Positions 1 through 7,737 of a stretch of 52,818 nucleotides of DNA are shown in pieces. The notes below the pieces were generated by a model that was not told where the DNA came from, ran no database searches, and saw only the letters and a list, made by a program, of their open reading frames with translations. The DNA is from Pseudomonas sp. Irchel 3H7. Lineage in GTDB: Bacteria; Pseudomonadota; Gammaproteobacteria; Pseudomonadales; Pseudomonadaceae. Position numbers and translations under genes: made by a program. The stretch is from the NCBI RefSeq assembly GCF_900187605.1, contig NZ_FYEA01000020.1:1-52818 (forward strand). The letters are read 5' to 3'. Positions within the stretch are counted from its first letter, which is position 1. The number at the start of each line of letters is the position of its first letter.

Positions 1-63
1 CTTGATCATCTTCACGACTTGCAGCTTGAAGCTGTCGTCGAATGCCCTGCGTTTTTTAGTCAT
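1..63 (-). pseudogene. IS3-family transposase OrfA, 5' end only (cut by window edge)
   Basis: Reading leftward from an ATG at 61-63, the 21 visible codons begin MTKKRRAFDDSFKLQVV, the usual opening of the small helix-turn-helix OrfA protein of IS3-family elements. A clear Shine-Dalgarno (GAGGAG) lies 6 bases upstream. The rest of the element is outside the window, so I cannot tell whether it is intact. OrfA binds the element's ends and is normally fused by ribosomal frameshifting to the DDE catalytic OrfB. Family assignment rests on the N-terminus alone. Confidence 0.7.
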
Positions 64-128
64 GAATAACTCCTCGATAGATGTATTTTCCACCTATCGG
101 GGTGTCCGGGGAAATTAGACCACTGCAG
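64..128 (-). mobile_element. Right end of the IS3-type element
   Basis: Sixty-odd bases between the OrfA start and the first 110-bp repeat hold the OrfA ribosome binding site and an end-like sequence. Read inward from the right it is TGCAGTGGTCTAATTTCCCC, which resembles the TG-starting terminal repeats of IS3 members. The exact boundary cannot be fixed because the other end is not visible. Confidence 0.5.
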
Positions 129-131
129 TAC

Positions 132-420
132 CTCTACCAAACACCCCGGTCAGTCCCCTCTCCCTCTGGGAGAGGGCTAGGGTGAGGGGCTTTGATCTGT
201 TTCAGAGTCTGAATTCGACTCGGTATTTCACGTCGGCGTAGCTCTACCAAACACCCCGGTCAGTCCCCTCTCCCTCTGGGAGAGGGCTAGGGTGAGGGGC
301 TTTTGATCTGTTTCATAATCTGAGTTCGACTCGGTCTTTCACGCCGGCGTAGCTCTCCACAGACAACTCGGTCAGTCCCCTCGCCCTCTGGGAGAGGGCT
401 AGGGTGAGGGTTGGCTTTTG
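132..420. repeat. Three tandem ~110-bp units carrying a GGGAGAGGG palindrome
   Basis: Units start near 132, 242 and 353 (period 110-111). Each holds the imperfect palindrome CCCTCTCCCTCTGGGAGAGGG followed by CTAGGGTGAGGG and a spacer containing TCGACTCGGT. Units 1 and 2 are nearly identical; unit 3 is more diverged. The same palindrome recurs at 18107-18297 and 21655-21867, there as inverted pairs, so this is an interspersed family. No coding potential is supported. Confidence 0.85.
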
Positions 421-528
421 GCTGTTTAAATTTGTTGCAGATAACCGGAACCTTCCCACACGGTTTTCAGGTTGTCCGTCGGACGTGCGCTCTTTAGTCT
501 CTGGCTGTCGCTGAACACTCAGCGATCG

Positions 529-735
529 GGTGTGAGAACCCGGCAATTTATGGTCATCAAGTCTTTGTGCACGCATAATCGCCGCCAGCTTGTCTGCTGT
601 CTGCAATGTGTCATGGCGGCTGTGTGCGGGCAGACTTCGGTCTGGCCGGGTGTCCATAACCGGTATTCTCACCCCGCATACAGCTGCCACCTTTTGCCCC
701 GTGAGAATGGCAGTGGGTGGCGGCAAAGACTTTGG
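529..735 (+). ncRNA. Candidate structured 5' leader of the DUF6124 gene
   Basis: The ~200 bases before the DUF6124 gene hold several helices that can be paired by eye. GCCGCCA (581-587) pairs with TGGCGGC (614-620). CAGAC-UUCG-GUCUG (631-644) is a perfect UUCG-tetraloop hairpin. GCUGCCACC (683-691) pairs with GGUGGCGGC (716-724) with one GU. TTCTCAC (666-672) can pair either with GTGAGAA at 532-538 or with a second GTGAGAA at 701-707. The last option would compete with the long-range closure and lies just ahead of the Shine-Dalgarno. Regulatory function is inferred from structure and position only. Confidence 0.55.
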
Positions 736-745
736 AGTTGTTTCA

Positions 746-1108
746 ATGGACAAACTGATCCCCGACCCACCCCACGAACCCACCACCCCGCTCGAAGATG
801 CCATCCGCGCCGACGACCTCGTCAAGAACCGCGAAGCCATCAAACGCGCTCTTGATTTCTACCTCTGCCCCGAACCTGAAAAACCCCGCCAAGCCAGCAC
901 GATGTTTCTCATCCATCCGAAAATCGATACGGAAAGCCTGCTCGCCCATGCCTGCGAATCCCTGGCTTCGGCCAACACGCTGGCCGGTAACTTTGCCGAT
1001 CAGTTGGCCCGGCCCGAGCGCAATACCGCGCTGGCGATTCAGCAGATCGTCATGCTGGCTGAGCTGGCGGTAAACCGGGCGCTGGATCGGGTGGATCCGC
1101 AGGCCTGA
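746..1108 (+). CDS. DUF6124 family protein (120 aa), function unknown
   Basis: I place the start at ATG 746, which follows GGAG at 735-738. The longer in-frame reading from 590 would run through the structured leader and lacks a ribosome site. The acidic N-terminus (MDKLIPDPPHEPTTP) and the segment FLIHPKIDTESLLAHACESL, followed by an Ala/Leu-rich helical tail (ALAIQQIVMLAELAVNRAL), match my recollection of the small Pseudomonas proteins called DUF6124 (formerly grouped with DUF3077). No signal peptide or membrane helix is visible, so it is probably cytosolic. Biochemical role is unknown. It stands alone between repeats and a REPIN, and its unusual feature is the long structured leader. Confidence 0.75.
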   Translation: MDKLIPDPPHEPTTPLEDAIRADDLVKNREAIKRALDFYLCPEPEKPRQASTMFLIHPKIDTESLLAHACESLASANTLAGNFADQLARPERNTALAIQQIVMLAELAVNRALDRVDPQA

Positions 1109-1133
1109 TTCGGCAGGCAAACTGTGTCATCGT

Positions 1134-1206
1134 TCTTCGCGAGTAGGCTCGCTCCCACAGGTGGAGTGCATTTCAAAAGGTGGGAGCGAGCCTGCTCGCG
1201 AAAGCG
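1134..1206. repeat. REPIN (GAGCGAGCCTGCTCGCG type)
   Basis: Two inverted REP sequences (TTCGCGAGTAGGCTCGCTCC and its partner GGAGCGAGCCTGCTCGCGAA) are separated by about 20 bases downstream of the DUF6124 gene. Non-coding palindrome, possibly also a transcript 3' end for the convergent genes. Confidence 0.85.
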
Positions 1207-1226
1207 CTCGCAAGGTCACCCCATCA

Positions 1227-1499
1227 CTAATTCTTGCTCTCGATCTTCCCACCCGCATCCGGATCATAAAAATCCGGAATCTCATATTTGTACTTCTTCA
1301 GCCACCGCTGCATCGCCAGATCCCGTTCGGTTGCGGTCGCCGTTTGTGGCTTGGGTGAGGCGGCTTTGTTGCGGCTTTGCAGGACCAGCCAGCCTTCGGT
1401 CTCCTGTTGTTGCGCCGAGGCGGGGCCGGCGTCGATGGCGACGGCGCTGAGGGGCAGGCTGAGCAGGGTCAGGTAGCAGAGACCTTTGAAGGGATGCAT
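1227..1499 (-). CDS. DUF3613 domain protein, last gene of the tad operon (90 aa)
   Basis: Small secreted protein: an N-terminal hydrophobic signal (residues about 5-22, LCYLTLLSLPLSAVA) is followed by a Gln-rich stretch and a charged C-terminus with LQRW-like content (AMQRWLKKYKYEIPDFYDP). This pattern matches DUF3613 proteins found at the distal end of Pseudomonas Flp/Tad operons. Translation starts at 1499 behind a good AAGGAG. The gene lies 10 bases after tadD, so the two are co-transcribed. The likely location is periplasmic; the role in pilus assembly is not known. Family call rests on the C-terminal motif and context. Confidence 0.75.
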   Translation of the reverse strand: MHPFKGLCYLTLLSLPLSAVAIDAGPASAQQQETEGWLVLQSRNKAASPKPQTATATERDLAMQRWLKKYKYEIPDFYDPDAGGKIESKN

Positions 1500-1509
1500 G
1501 GCTGTCTCC

Positions 1510-2232
1510 TTACTTGAGCGATGACGGCAACGGGTCAGCGACGGCGGCCACTTGATTGCTGGTGGCCGGTTTGGTCTTGACCGGGGCTTTGAGTTTTTCT
1601 GCGCGTTGCTGGGCTTCGGTGAATTGTTCCGGGGTCAGTTTCGCGCGGCTGATGATTTCGGCAGCTTGTGGCCAGTCGTTCTGGTACAGCAACAGGGTGA
1701 CCATGTTCAGGGTCGCCAGTTGGTTGTTCTGCTTGAGTTCGATCGCGGTGAGGAATTCGAAACGGGCGTCGTTCAGGCGCAGTTGGTTGAGATAGACCAC
1801 GCCCAGGTCGTTGCGGATTTTTTCGTCGGTGGGCGCCAGGCGCGCGGCGCGTTGCAGGTGGGCCTGGGCCTGGCCGTTGTCGCCACGGGCGGCGTAGAGT
1901 TGGCCGAGGCCGTGTTCGGCTTCGGCGGTCAGGCAGCCGCCGAGCAGGCCGCGGTACAGCGGCTCGGCTTCGCTGCGGCCGAGCAAGCGATAGACCTTGG
2001 CTTTGCGCAGGCGCACTTCGCTGATGTTGTCCGGCAGGCTTTGCAGGTTGGCCAGGCTGGCGTGCAGTTTGCCGTCGTTGGCCAGGTCGTCCGCGAGGTT
2101 CAGGGCCAGCTCCTGCTCCTGGGTCATTTTGCTGCAACTGCTCGGTGACAGCAGCGCCGTCCACGGTGCCTGGCCGTCGGTGGCGCAACCGCCGAGCAGC
2201 AACAGACTTGCCATGACTATCAGTACTTTCAT
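1510..2232 (-). CDS. tadD: TadD, tetratricopeptide-repeat lipoprotein of the Flp pilus machine
   Basis: Start chosen at 2232 rather than an upstream ATG, because this gives a lipoprotein signal (MKVLIVMASLLLLGGC, lipobox LLGGC, Cys about residue 15) behind GGAGAG. The body is a run of TPR helices, for example GLGQLYAARGDNGQAQAHLQ and IRNDLGVVYLNQLRLNDA. TadD homologues are outer-membrane-linked pilotins or scaffolds that help the RcpA secretin and pilus secretion. The C-terminus ends in a low-complexity Lys/Pro/Ala tail. It sits 22 bases after tadC in the operon. Identification is strong from the TPR-lipoprotein form plus position. Confidence 0.88.
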   Translation of the reverse strand: MKVLIVMASLLLLGGCATDGQAPWTALLSPSSCSKMTQEQELALNLADDLANDGKLHASLANLQSLPDNISEVRLRKAKVYRLLGRSEAEPLYRGLLGGCLTAEAEHGLGQLYAARGDNGQAQAHLQRAARLAPTDEKIRNDLGVVYLNQLRLNDARFEFLTAIELKQNNQLATLNMVTLLLYQNDWPQAAEIISRAKLTPEQFTEAQQRAEKLKAPVKTKPATSNQVAAVADPLPSSLK

Positions 2233-2254
2233 CAAACGCTCTCCATGAGCAAGG

Positions 2255-3139
2255 TCAGTTGGCAAACGCCCGGGCAATGGCGGTGAAGCCCGGGCCGGCG
2301 AGGACGATCAGCAGTGCCGGAAACAGAAACAGCATCATCACTACAGACATCTTCGCCGACATTTTCGAGATGTATTCCTGCAGGCGCGTCAGGCGGCGGT
2401 CATCCAGCAGTTGCTTGAGCGCCAGCAGCGACTTCATCGCGCCGCCACCCTGTTGAATCAGTTGCTGGAGGATCACGCAGGTGTCGCTGAATTCATCTAC
2501 GGCGAGCATCACCGCCGCTTTGTTCAACTCCTGGCCAAGTTCCAGGCCGCTGTCGACACGGGCCAGAATCAGGCGCAGTTCGCTGGTCAGTTCCGGCAGC
2601 AGTTTTTGCGCTTCAATGCTGAGTACCCGCAGGGCTTGTTCGACGGCCATGCCGGATTCGAAAAGGATGCGCAGCAGCGGAATGAACGTCGACACCTCCA
2701 CGGCAATGGTTTTCTGCCGCCGCGTCGCTGCGTAAGCCAGCAGACGTTTGGGCAGCAGATAGCCGCCGCCGGTGGCGAGCATCGGCACGATCCAGCGGTT
2801 GCTGGCCTGAGGGAAAAACACTTCTTGCAGAAAGATCGCCAGGCCCAGCGTCAGCAACGGCGTGCCGATCTGGCAGGCCGCGAACAGCGCTCGCTCGTTG
2901 GCGCGGCGCCAGCCGATACGGTTGAGCAGGGTCTGGGTTTCGCTGTCGATGCTCACCGAGCGTTGCCCGAACTTACTGCTGCCCAATGCGCGCAACCAGC
3001 TGCCGAAGCGGTTCTCGCGCACCAGTTGTCCTTGCAGGCGCTGGTTGACCTGGCGCACTCGACGGCGCTCCACCAGCAGGTGATTGATCACCAGCATCAA
3101 GGCGCCAAGCAGCAACATCAGAGCCGCGAGCCAGACCAT
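2255..3139 (-). CDS. tadC: TadC, inner-membrane platform protein of the Tad apparatus
   Basis: 294 aa with an N-terminal membrane helix (residues 3-21), a cytosolic type II secretion F domain in the middle (VEVSTFIPLLRILFESGMAVEQAL; QQGGGAMKSLLALKQLLDDRR) and C-terminal hydrophobic helices (MSVVMMLFLFPALLIVLAGPG). This is the TadC/GspF-like layout. With TadB it forms the membrane platform that couples the TadA ATPase to pilin polymerisation. It begins one base after tadB ends, showing tight translational coupling. Length is normal for the family. Confidence 0.92.
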   Translation of the reverse strand: MVWLAALMLLLGALMLVINHLLVERRRVRQVNQRLQGQLVRENRFGSWLRALGSSKFGQRSVSIDSETQTLLNRIGWRRANERALFAACQIGTPLLTLGLAIFLQEVFFPQASNRWIVPMLATGGGYLLPKRLLAYAATRRQKTIAVEVSTFIPLLRILFESGMAVEQALRVLSIEAQKLLPELTSELRLILARVDSGLELGQELNKAAVMLAVDEFSDTCVILQQLIQQGGGAMKSLLALKQLLDDRRLTRLQEYISKMSAKMSVVMMLFLFPALLIVLAGPGFTAIARAFAN

Positions 3140-3140
3140 G

Positions 3141-4025
3141 TCAAACGCTCCGCAACATGCGCCACAGCGCCAGGCTTCCGAACACTTGCAACACGGCGGC
3201 GCTGATCAGCATGTGCTGCCCGCTCGCGTCGTTCCACATCCCGAGCATGTAGCCGGGGTTGGTCAGCATGAAGTAACTCACCAGCAGCAACGGCAACGAG
3301 CCGAGCACCCACGCGGTCATGCGTGTTTCGCCGGTAAGGGCGCGCAGTTGCCGCGCGCCCTGATCGCGTTCGCGGATCAGTTTGATCAGGTTCTCCAGCA
3401 GTTCGCTGGCATTGCCGCCGTAGCGATGATTGACCTTCAGTCCGAGGGCAAACATGCGCAGTTCGTCCTGTTCATACAGTTCGGCAAAGTCGCTGACGGC
3501 ATCCGGCAAGTTCACGCCTAATTGCACGTTGCGCTGGACCCGGCCCATGGCTTTTTTCAGCGGATCTTCACTGGCTTCGATGCCGCCCATGACCGCGTCA
3601 CTCAGGGTGCGCCCGGACTTCAGGCTACGCACGGTGTGATCAAGCAACTGTGGCAGTTGCTCGATCATCCGTTTGACCCGGCGCTGGTAGAGCACGGCGA
3701 TGTACAGCCGTAACGCCAGGGGCGGAATGAAGATCATCAGCAGCAGGCCGATCCAGTCGGCGAGAAAATAACCCAGTGCCATCGCCAGCGCCCACAGACT
3801 CAGCCACAGGCCGAAACGCTCGGTCGGGCGGCCCAGCCCTGCGCGCAGAAACATCCGTTCCAGGCCAACCCACACAGGTTTTTCTGGCGCCAGTTGCGGC
3901 TGTCCGGCGGCGAGACGGTTGAGGACTTTTTCCGTGGCGGTCTTGCGCAGGCCTTGCAGGAACAGACGGATCGACAGCCCCAGCAGCGTCAGGCAGATAA
4001 CGATGAGAATGATCGGTCCCAGCAT
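3141..4025 (-). CDS. tadB: TadB, inner-membrane platform protein of the Tad apparatus
   Basis: 294 aa. A single N-terminal helix (residues 2-22) and a cytosolic linker are followed by paired membrane helices (LWLSLWALAMALGYFLADWI, LLLMIFIPPLALRLYIAVL). The T2SF domain then carries LPQLLDHTVRSLKSGRTLSDA and ELLENLIKLIRERDQ, and a C-terminal helix pair closes the protein. This is the standard TadB form. Its paralogue TadC follows immediately, and tadA ends 18 bases before it begins. The two proteins are expected to make a heteromeric assembly platform. No unusual residues noticed. Confidence 0.92.
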   Translation of the reverse strand: MLGPIILIVICLTLLGLSIRLFLQGLRKTATEKVLNRLAAGQPQLAPEKPVWVGLERMFLRAGLGRPTERFGLWLSLWALAMALGYFLADWIGLLLMIFIPPLALRLYIAVLYQRRVKRMIEQLPQLLDHTVRSLKSGRTLSDAVMGGIEASEDPLKKAMGRVQRNVQLGVNLPDAVSDFAELYEQDELRMFALGLKVNHRYGGNASELLENLIKLIRERDQGARQLRALTGETRMTAWVLGSLPLLLVSYFMLTNPGYMLGMWNDASGQHMLISAAVLQVFGSLALWRMLRSV

Positions 4026-4043
4026 GCTCGGTGCTCCTTGCCG

Positions 4044-5312
4044 TCAGCCCAGATGCGTCTCGTGGCGCAGCTTGTCGCCGGCCGGATTGACGGCTTCGCG
4101 CAGGAAGCCGAAGCCCGTGCGGCGGTCGAGGCGGAACAGGGTGTTGGTGACGTAGACGTCTTCGCGAATACCGACCACTTCCACCACTTCACTGACGCAG
4201 CGGCGCCCGTCAGGCATGCGCGTCAACTGAATGATCACGTCGAGGGCAGCGCAGATCATCTGGCGCAGGGTGCGTTCGGCGATGGAACGGCCCGTCAGGC
4301 CGACCAGTGTTTCCAGGCGCAGCAGGGCATCCTGGGCGTTGTTGGCGTGCACGGTGCTCATCGAGCCGTCGTGACCGGTGTTCATCGCGGTCAATACGTC
4401 GACCACTTCGACGCCACGAATCTCGCCGAGAATGATCCGGTCGGGGCGCATCCGCAGGGCGTTGCGGATCAGGTCGCTGGCCTTCACTTCACCGTGGCCT
4501 TCGGCGTTCGGTGGCCGGGTTTCCAGGCGCACCACATGCGGGTGACCGAGCTGCAATTCGGCGACGTCTTCGATGGTCACCAGACGTTCGTGCGGGTTGA
4601 TCAACTGGCTGAGAATATTCAGCAGCGTGGTTTTGCCGGTGCCGGTGCCGCCGCTGATCAGGATGTTGCAGCGCTTGCCGACGGCATCCTGGAAAAACTC
4701 GAAGATCGACAGGTCGATGGTTTGCATCGCCATCAGGTCGCTGCTCTTGAGCATGTCCTTGCGAAATTTACGGATCGACAGGCATGGGCCATCGAGGGCA
4801 ATCGGCGGAATGATCGCGTTGACCCGACTGCCATCCGGCAGGCGCGCATCGACCATCGGCGAAGATTCGTCGAGGCGCCGACCGAGTGGCGCGAGGATGC
4901 GCTGCATCACGCGTTCGACGTGATGCGCATCGATAAACCGCAGGTCACTCTGGTGCAGCACACCGTCGCGTTCGATGAACACCCGGTGCGGGCCGTTGAC
5001 CAGAATCTCGGTCACCGACTGATCGCGCAGCAACACTTCCAGCGGGCCGAAACCGGTTAACTCGTCGACGATCTCTTCGGCCAGCCGTTCCATTTCGTAG
5101 CGGGAAATCGCCAGGTGCAAACGCGCGATGTACTCGGCGACTTTGTCGGTGACGAACTGTGCGAGTTGCTGACGAGAACCTTCCAGCAGGTTTTTGCCCG
5201 ACTCTTCGAGGGCGTCGATGATGTAGCGATGCAGAACCAGTTTCAGGCCTTCGTGGTCGCTGTTGCCGACGCCACTGCGGGGCGCCGCGCCGAAAAGTTT
5301 TTCTGCGCTCAT
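4044..5312 (-). CDS. tadA: TadA/CpaF, secretion ATPase powering Flp pilus assembly
   Basis: 422 aa, a type II/IV secretion hexameric ATPase. The N-terminal helical domain (about 20-110) contains GFGPLEVLLRDQSVTEILVN. The catalytic half has Walker A GGTGTGKTT (221-229), the Asp-box region TIEDVAELQL, Walker B RIILGEIRG (about 293) and the His-box TGHDGSMSTVHANN. All key motifs are intact, so it should hydrolyse ATP to drive pilin polymerisation. It overlaps tadZ by 4 bases, implying translational coupling. Confidence 0.95.
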   Translation of the reverse strand: MSAEKLFGAAPRSGVGNSDHEGLKLVLHRYIIDALEESGKNLLEGSRQQLAQFVTDKVAEYIARLHLAISRYEMERLAEEIVDELTGFGPLEVLLRDQSVTEILVNGPHRVFIERDGVLHQSDLRFIDAHHVERVMQRILAPLGRRLDESSPMVDARLPDGSRVNAIIPPIALDGPCLSIRKFRKDMLKSSDLMAMQTIDLSIFEFFQDAVGKRCNILISGGTGTGKTTLLNILSQLINPHERLVTIEDVAELQLGHPHVVRLETRPPNAEGHGEVKASDLIRNALRMRPDRIILGEIRGVEVVDVLTAMNTGHDGSMSTVHANNAQDALLRLETLVGLTGRSIAERTLRQMICAALDVIIQLTRMPDGRRCVSEVVEVVGIREDVYVTNTLFRLDRRTGFGFLREAVNPAGDKLRHETHLG

Positions 5313-6499
5313 GAGGTGCCTCGCAAGCGGTCGAACCAGGTCACTTTAGGCTTGGCCAGGCCCTCGGAACGTTTCGCTAACCTTTCACCGAGGGCGCGCA
5401 GGCTCTGGGTGAGTTTTTCCCGTGGGGCCAGTTCGAACAGACTGACGCCCTGGTTTTTCGCGTTCAGGCGCACTTCCGGGGTGAGGGCCAGCGTGGCGAT
5501 CACTTCCAGGTTGAAGGTTTTGCCGAGGGTTTCCGAATTAGGCGCAACGTTGCTCAGGTAGCGGTCGATCAGCAGGCGTCCGTGGTCGAGCTTCATGCCT
5601 TTTTCCCGCCACAGATTGAGCACGGCGAGGTTGCGCCGGCAGTTGAGCACGTTCTGATCGGTGTACCAGAGCAACTTGTCGCAGTGGCTGACAAAGGTGC
5701 GCAAGGCTTCGCTGTCGGTCTGCCCGGTGAGGTTCACGACGATGTGCTGGAAGTGCTGGCGCAAGGCGCTGAGCAACATGTACAGCTCGGCGGCGCTGGT
5801 GTTTTCCAGCGGTTCATCGTTGCTGGCGTAGGCGAGAATGCGCAAGCCGGCCTCGGCGCTGGTGAAGGCACTGTCGATCAGCGTGGCGTCGAGCCTGCGC
5901 AGGTGGCGCAAGGCATCGCCGAAGTGAAACGAGCTCTCCAGCCCGAGCAGGGCGAGGCTGTCACCGCGCGGCAACCCGAGGTCGAGCAACAAGGTTTGCT
6001 GACCGCTCTTTTGCACCACCGAGGCCATGTGGTTGGCCAGCAGTGCGCCGTCGGAACTGCTCTGCACGCCATACATGACCGTGAGGCCACCCAACTGCGT
6101 GTTCGGTGCCACGGGCGGCAGGCGTTTGCTCAAGCGCCGCACCAGCCCGGCGACTTCACTGGAGCGCGAACCGTAGGCGACAAAATCCCGGGCGCCGGCG
6201 CGCATGGCATTGAGCACCAACTGATTGTCCATGCCGTCGCCAAGGGCCACGATTGCCAGCATCGGTTTGGCTTCCAGCGCGCCTTCGATCAATGCGCTCT
6301 GGGCGACCACGTGTTCGCGATCCAAGCCGACGAACACCAGGCTGGCAAAGGTCACGTCCACCAGTGCCAGCAATTCGTCGAGACTGCCGCCACCGGCGCT
6401 GACCACCTGACCGAGCGGCGCGAGCGCGCCTTGCAGCCACTCCAGATCGGTGCTGTTGCGGGTGATGGCGAGAAAGGTCTGGCTCAGATTCTGGCTCAT
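5309..6499 (-). CDS. tadZ: TadZ/CpaE-like pilus localisation ATPase with degenerate P-loop
   Basis: 396 aa. The N-terminal ~125 residues look like an atypical receiver domain. The C-terminal part has a ParA/MinD fold: LLDLGLPRGDSLALL (171-185) is the switch region, and later come HIVVNLTGQTDSEAL and LLIDRYL. TadZ normally marks the cell position where the Tad machine is built. The P-loop position (about 142-152, MYGVQSSSDGA) lacks the KGGxGKT signature, so nucleotide binding is probably weak or altered. The gene overlaps both tadA and rcpA by 4 bases. Identification rests on operon order and fold motifs. Confidence 0.85.
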   Translation of the reverse strand: MSQNLSQTFLAITRNSTDLEWLQGALAPLGQVVSAGGGSLDELLALVDVTFASLVFVGLDREHVVAQSALIEGALEAKPMLAIVALGDGMDNQLVLNAMRAGARDFVAYGSRSSEVAGLVRRLSKRLPPVAPNTQLGGLTVMYGVQSSSDGALLANHMASVVQKSGQQTLLLDLGLPRGDSLALLGLESSFHFGDALRHLRRLDATLIDSAFTSAEAGLRILAYASNDEPLENTSAAELYMLLSALRQHFQHIVVNLTGQTDSEALRTFVSHCDKLLWYTDQNVLNCRRNLAVLNLWREKGMKLDHGRLLIDRYLSNVAPNSETLGKTFNLEVIATLALTPEVRLNAKNQGVSLFELAPREKLTQSLRALGERLAKRSEGLAKPKVTWFDRLRGTS

Positions 6500-7737
6500 T
6501 GGGATAACCCGCTGCGCTTGTCGAAGTTGCCGTTTTCAAGAAAAAACATGCGATAGAAATTCGGGTCGTAATTGCGCAGTTTTTCCCCGGGTAATGATGG
6601 CAGCTGGGCGTCGGCGGCCAATGGCTGCACCAGGTGCGGGGTGACGATCATCAGCAGTTCGCGCTCTTCGCGCTTGATCTGCGAGCCTTTGAAAAATGCA
6701 CCGAGCACCGGGATGTCGCCGAGGCCGGGAAACTTGTTCACCTGCGAGCTGTTGGTGGTGCTGATCAAGCCGCTGATGACGAAGCTTTCGCCATCGCCCA
6801 GTGACACGCTGGTGTCGGTGCGGCGGATGGTCAGGGCGGGCACGGTGGTGCCGGCGATTTGTACGGCATTGCTGAAGTCCAGTTCGCTGACTTCCGGAGC
6901 GACCTTCAACGCGATGCGATCACGGCCGATGATGGTCGGCGTCAGAGTCAGGCGGATGCCGAATTCCTTGTATTCGATCGACACGCTGTCGCTGCCGGAA
7001 CTGGGCACCGGAATCGGTATTTCACCGCCGGCCAGAAAGCTTGCGCTCTGACCGTTCAGCGCGACCAGACTCGGCCGTGCGAGGGTGTAGGCGAAGCCGC
7101 TGGTTTCCAGGGCATTGATGATCGCCATGGTCTTGCCGCCGATCCACGAAAAGTTGAACAGTGAGTTGTCCACCGGCAGACGTGGCTGCGGCACGCCATC
7201 AATGGGGGGCAGGGTGCCGGGCGAGCCGAACAGAAAGTTGCCGCGCGTGCCGATCAGCGAGGCGGTGGCTTCCTTGAGTTTGGTGCGGCTGACTTCGACG
7301 AAGCGGATGTCGGTCTGCACTTGCGACGGCAGGCTCGGATCATCCGACGGCAGGCTGCTGCTCAACGCAGCGGTGGCGGCGCCCTGCACGAACACCATGC
7401 TCTGGCGCGGCTCGCTTGAGCACGACGTCCAGACCATCAGGCTGGTGGCGCCGGGCGCCACACCGGTGAGCAGAAAGGACGAGCTGCCGTTGGCGTGTAC
7501 GTCGGCGATTTTCGGATCGCCAATCGCCAGACGGGTGATCGCTACCGGGGACTGCACGTCCTGTTGAAACCCTTCGCCGATTTCGATCACCGGCGGCAAG
7601 CGCCCCAGTGCCGAACAGTTGCCGACCGCCGCGAACGCAGCGTCCATCGACAGACCCATCAGTAGCAGGGCGCGCAGCATGGTTTTGAATGTCGGCCTGA
7701 AACGACTCTGCATGCCCTTGGATCCTTGCGCAGTCAT
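6496..7737 (-). CDS. rcpA: RcpA/CpaC, outer-membrane secretin of the Flp pilus
   Basis: 413 aa with a signal peptide (MLRALLLMGLSMDAAFA within the first 40 residues). An N-terminal pilus/BON-like domain contains VAITRLAIGDPKIADV and GVAPGATSLMVW. The C-terminal secretin domain includes FLAGGEIPIPVPSS, DTSVSLGDGESFVISGL, KFPGLGDIPVLGAFFK and ELLMIVTPHLV. It should oligomerise as the outer-membrane gate for the pilus. The start may be 7737 or an internal ATG at 7713. I kept 7737, which overlaps rcpC by 4 bases as the other operon members do. Confidence 0.92.
   Translation of the reverse strand: MTAQGSKGMQSRFRPTFKTMLRALLLMGLSMDAAFAAVGNCSALGRLPPVIEIGEGFQQDVQSPVAITRLAIGDPKIADVHANGSSSFLLTGVAPGATSLMVWTSCSSEPRQSMVFVQGAATAALSSSLPSDDPSLPSQVQTDIRFVEVSRTKLKEATASLIGTRGNFLFGSPGTLPPIDGVPQPRLPVDNSLFNFSWIGGKTMAIINALETSGFAYTLARPSLVALNGQSASFLAGGEIPIPVPSSGSDSVSIEYKEFGIRLTLTPTIIGRDRIALKVAPEVSELDFSNAVQIAGTTVPALTIRRTDTSVSLGDGESFVISGLISTTNSSQVNKFPGLGDIPVLGAFFKGSQIKREERELLMIVTPHLVQPLAADAQLPSLPGEKLRNYDPNFYRMFFLENGNFDKRSGLSQ

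Noticed and set aside
132..420. CRISPR array
   Set aside because: Unit length of 110 bp with no variable spacers and internal palindromes; not a CRISPR repeat-spacer pattern, and no cas genes nearby.
3894..5060. 388-aa open frame on the plus strand
   Set aside because: Shadow of tadA and tadB; no domain match and no plausible start.
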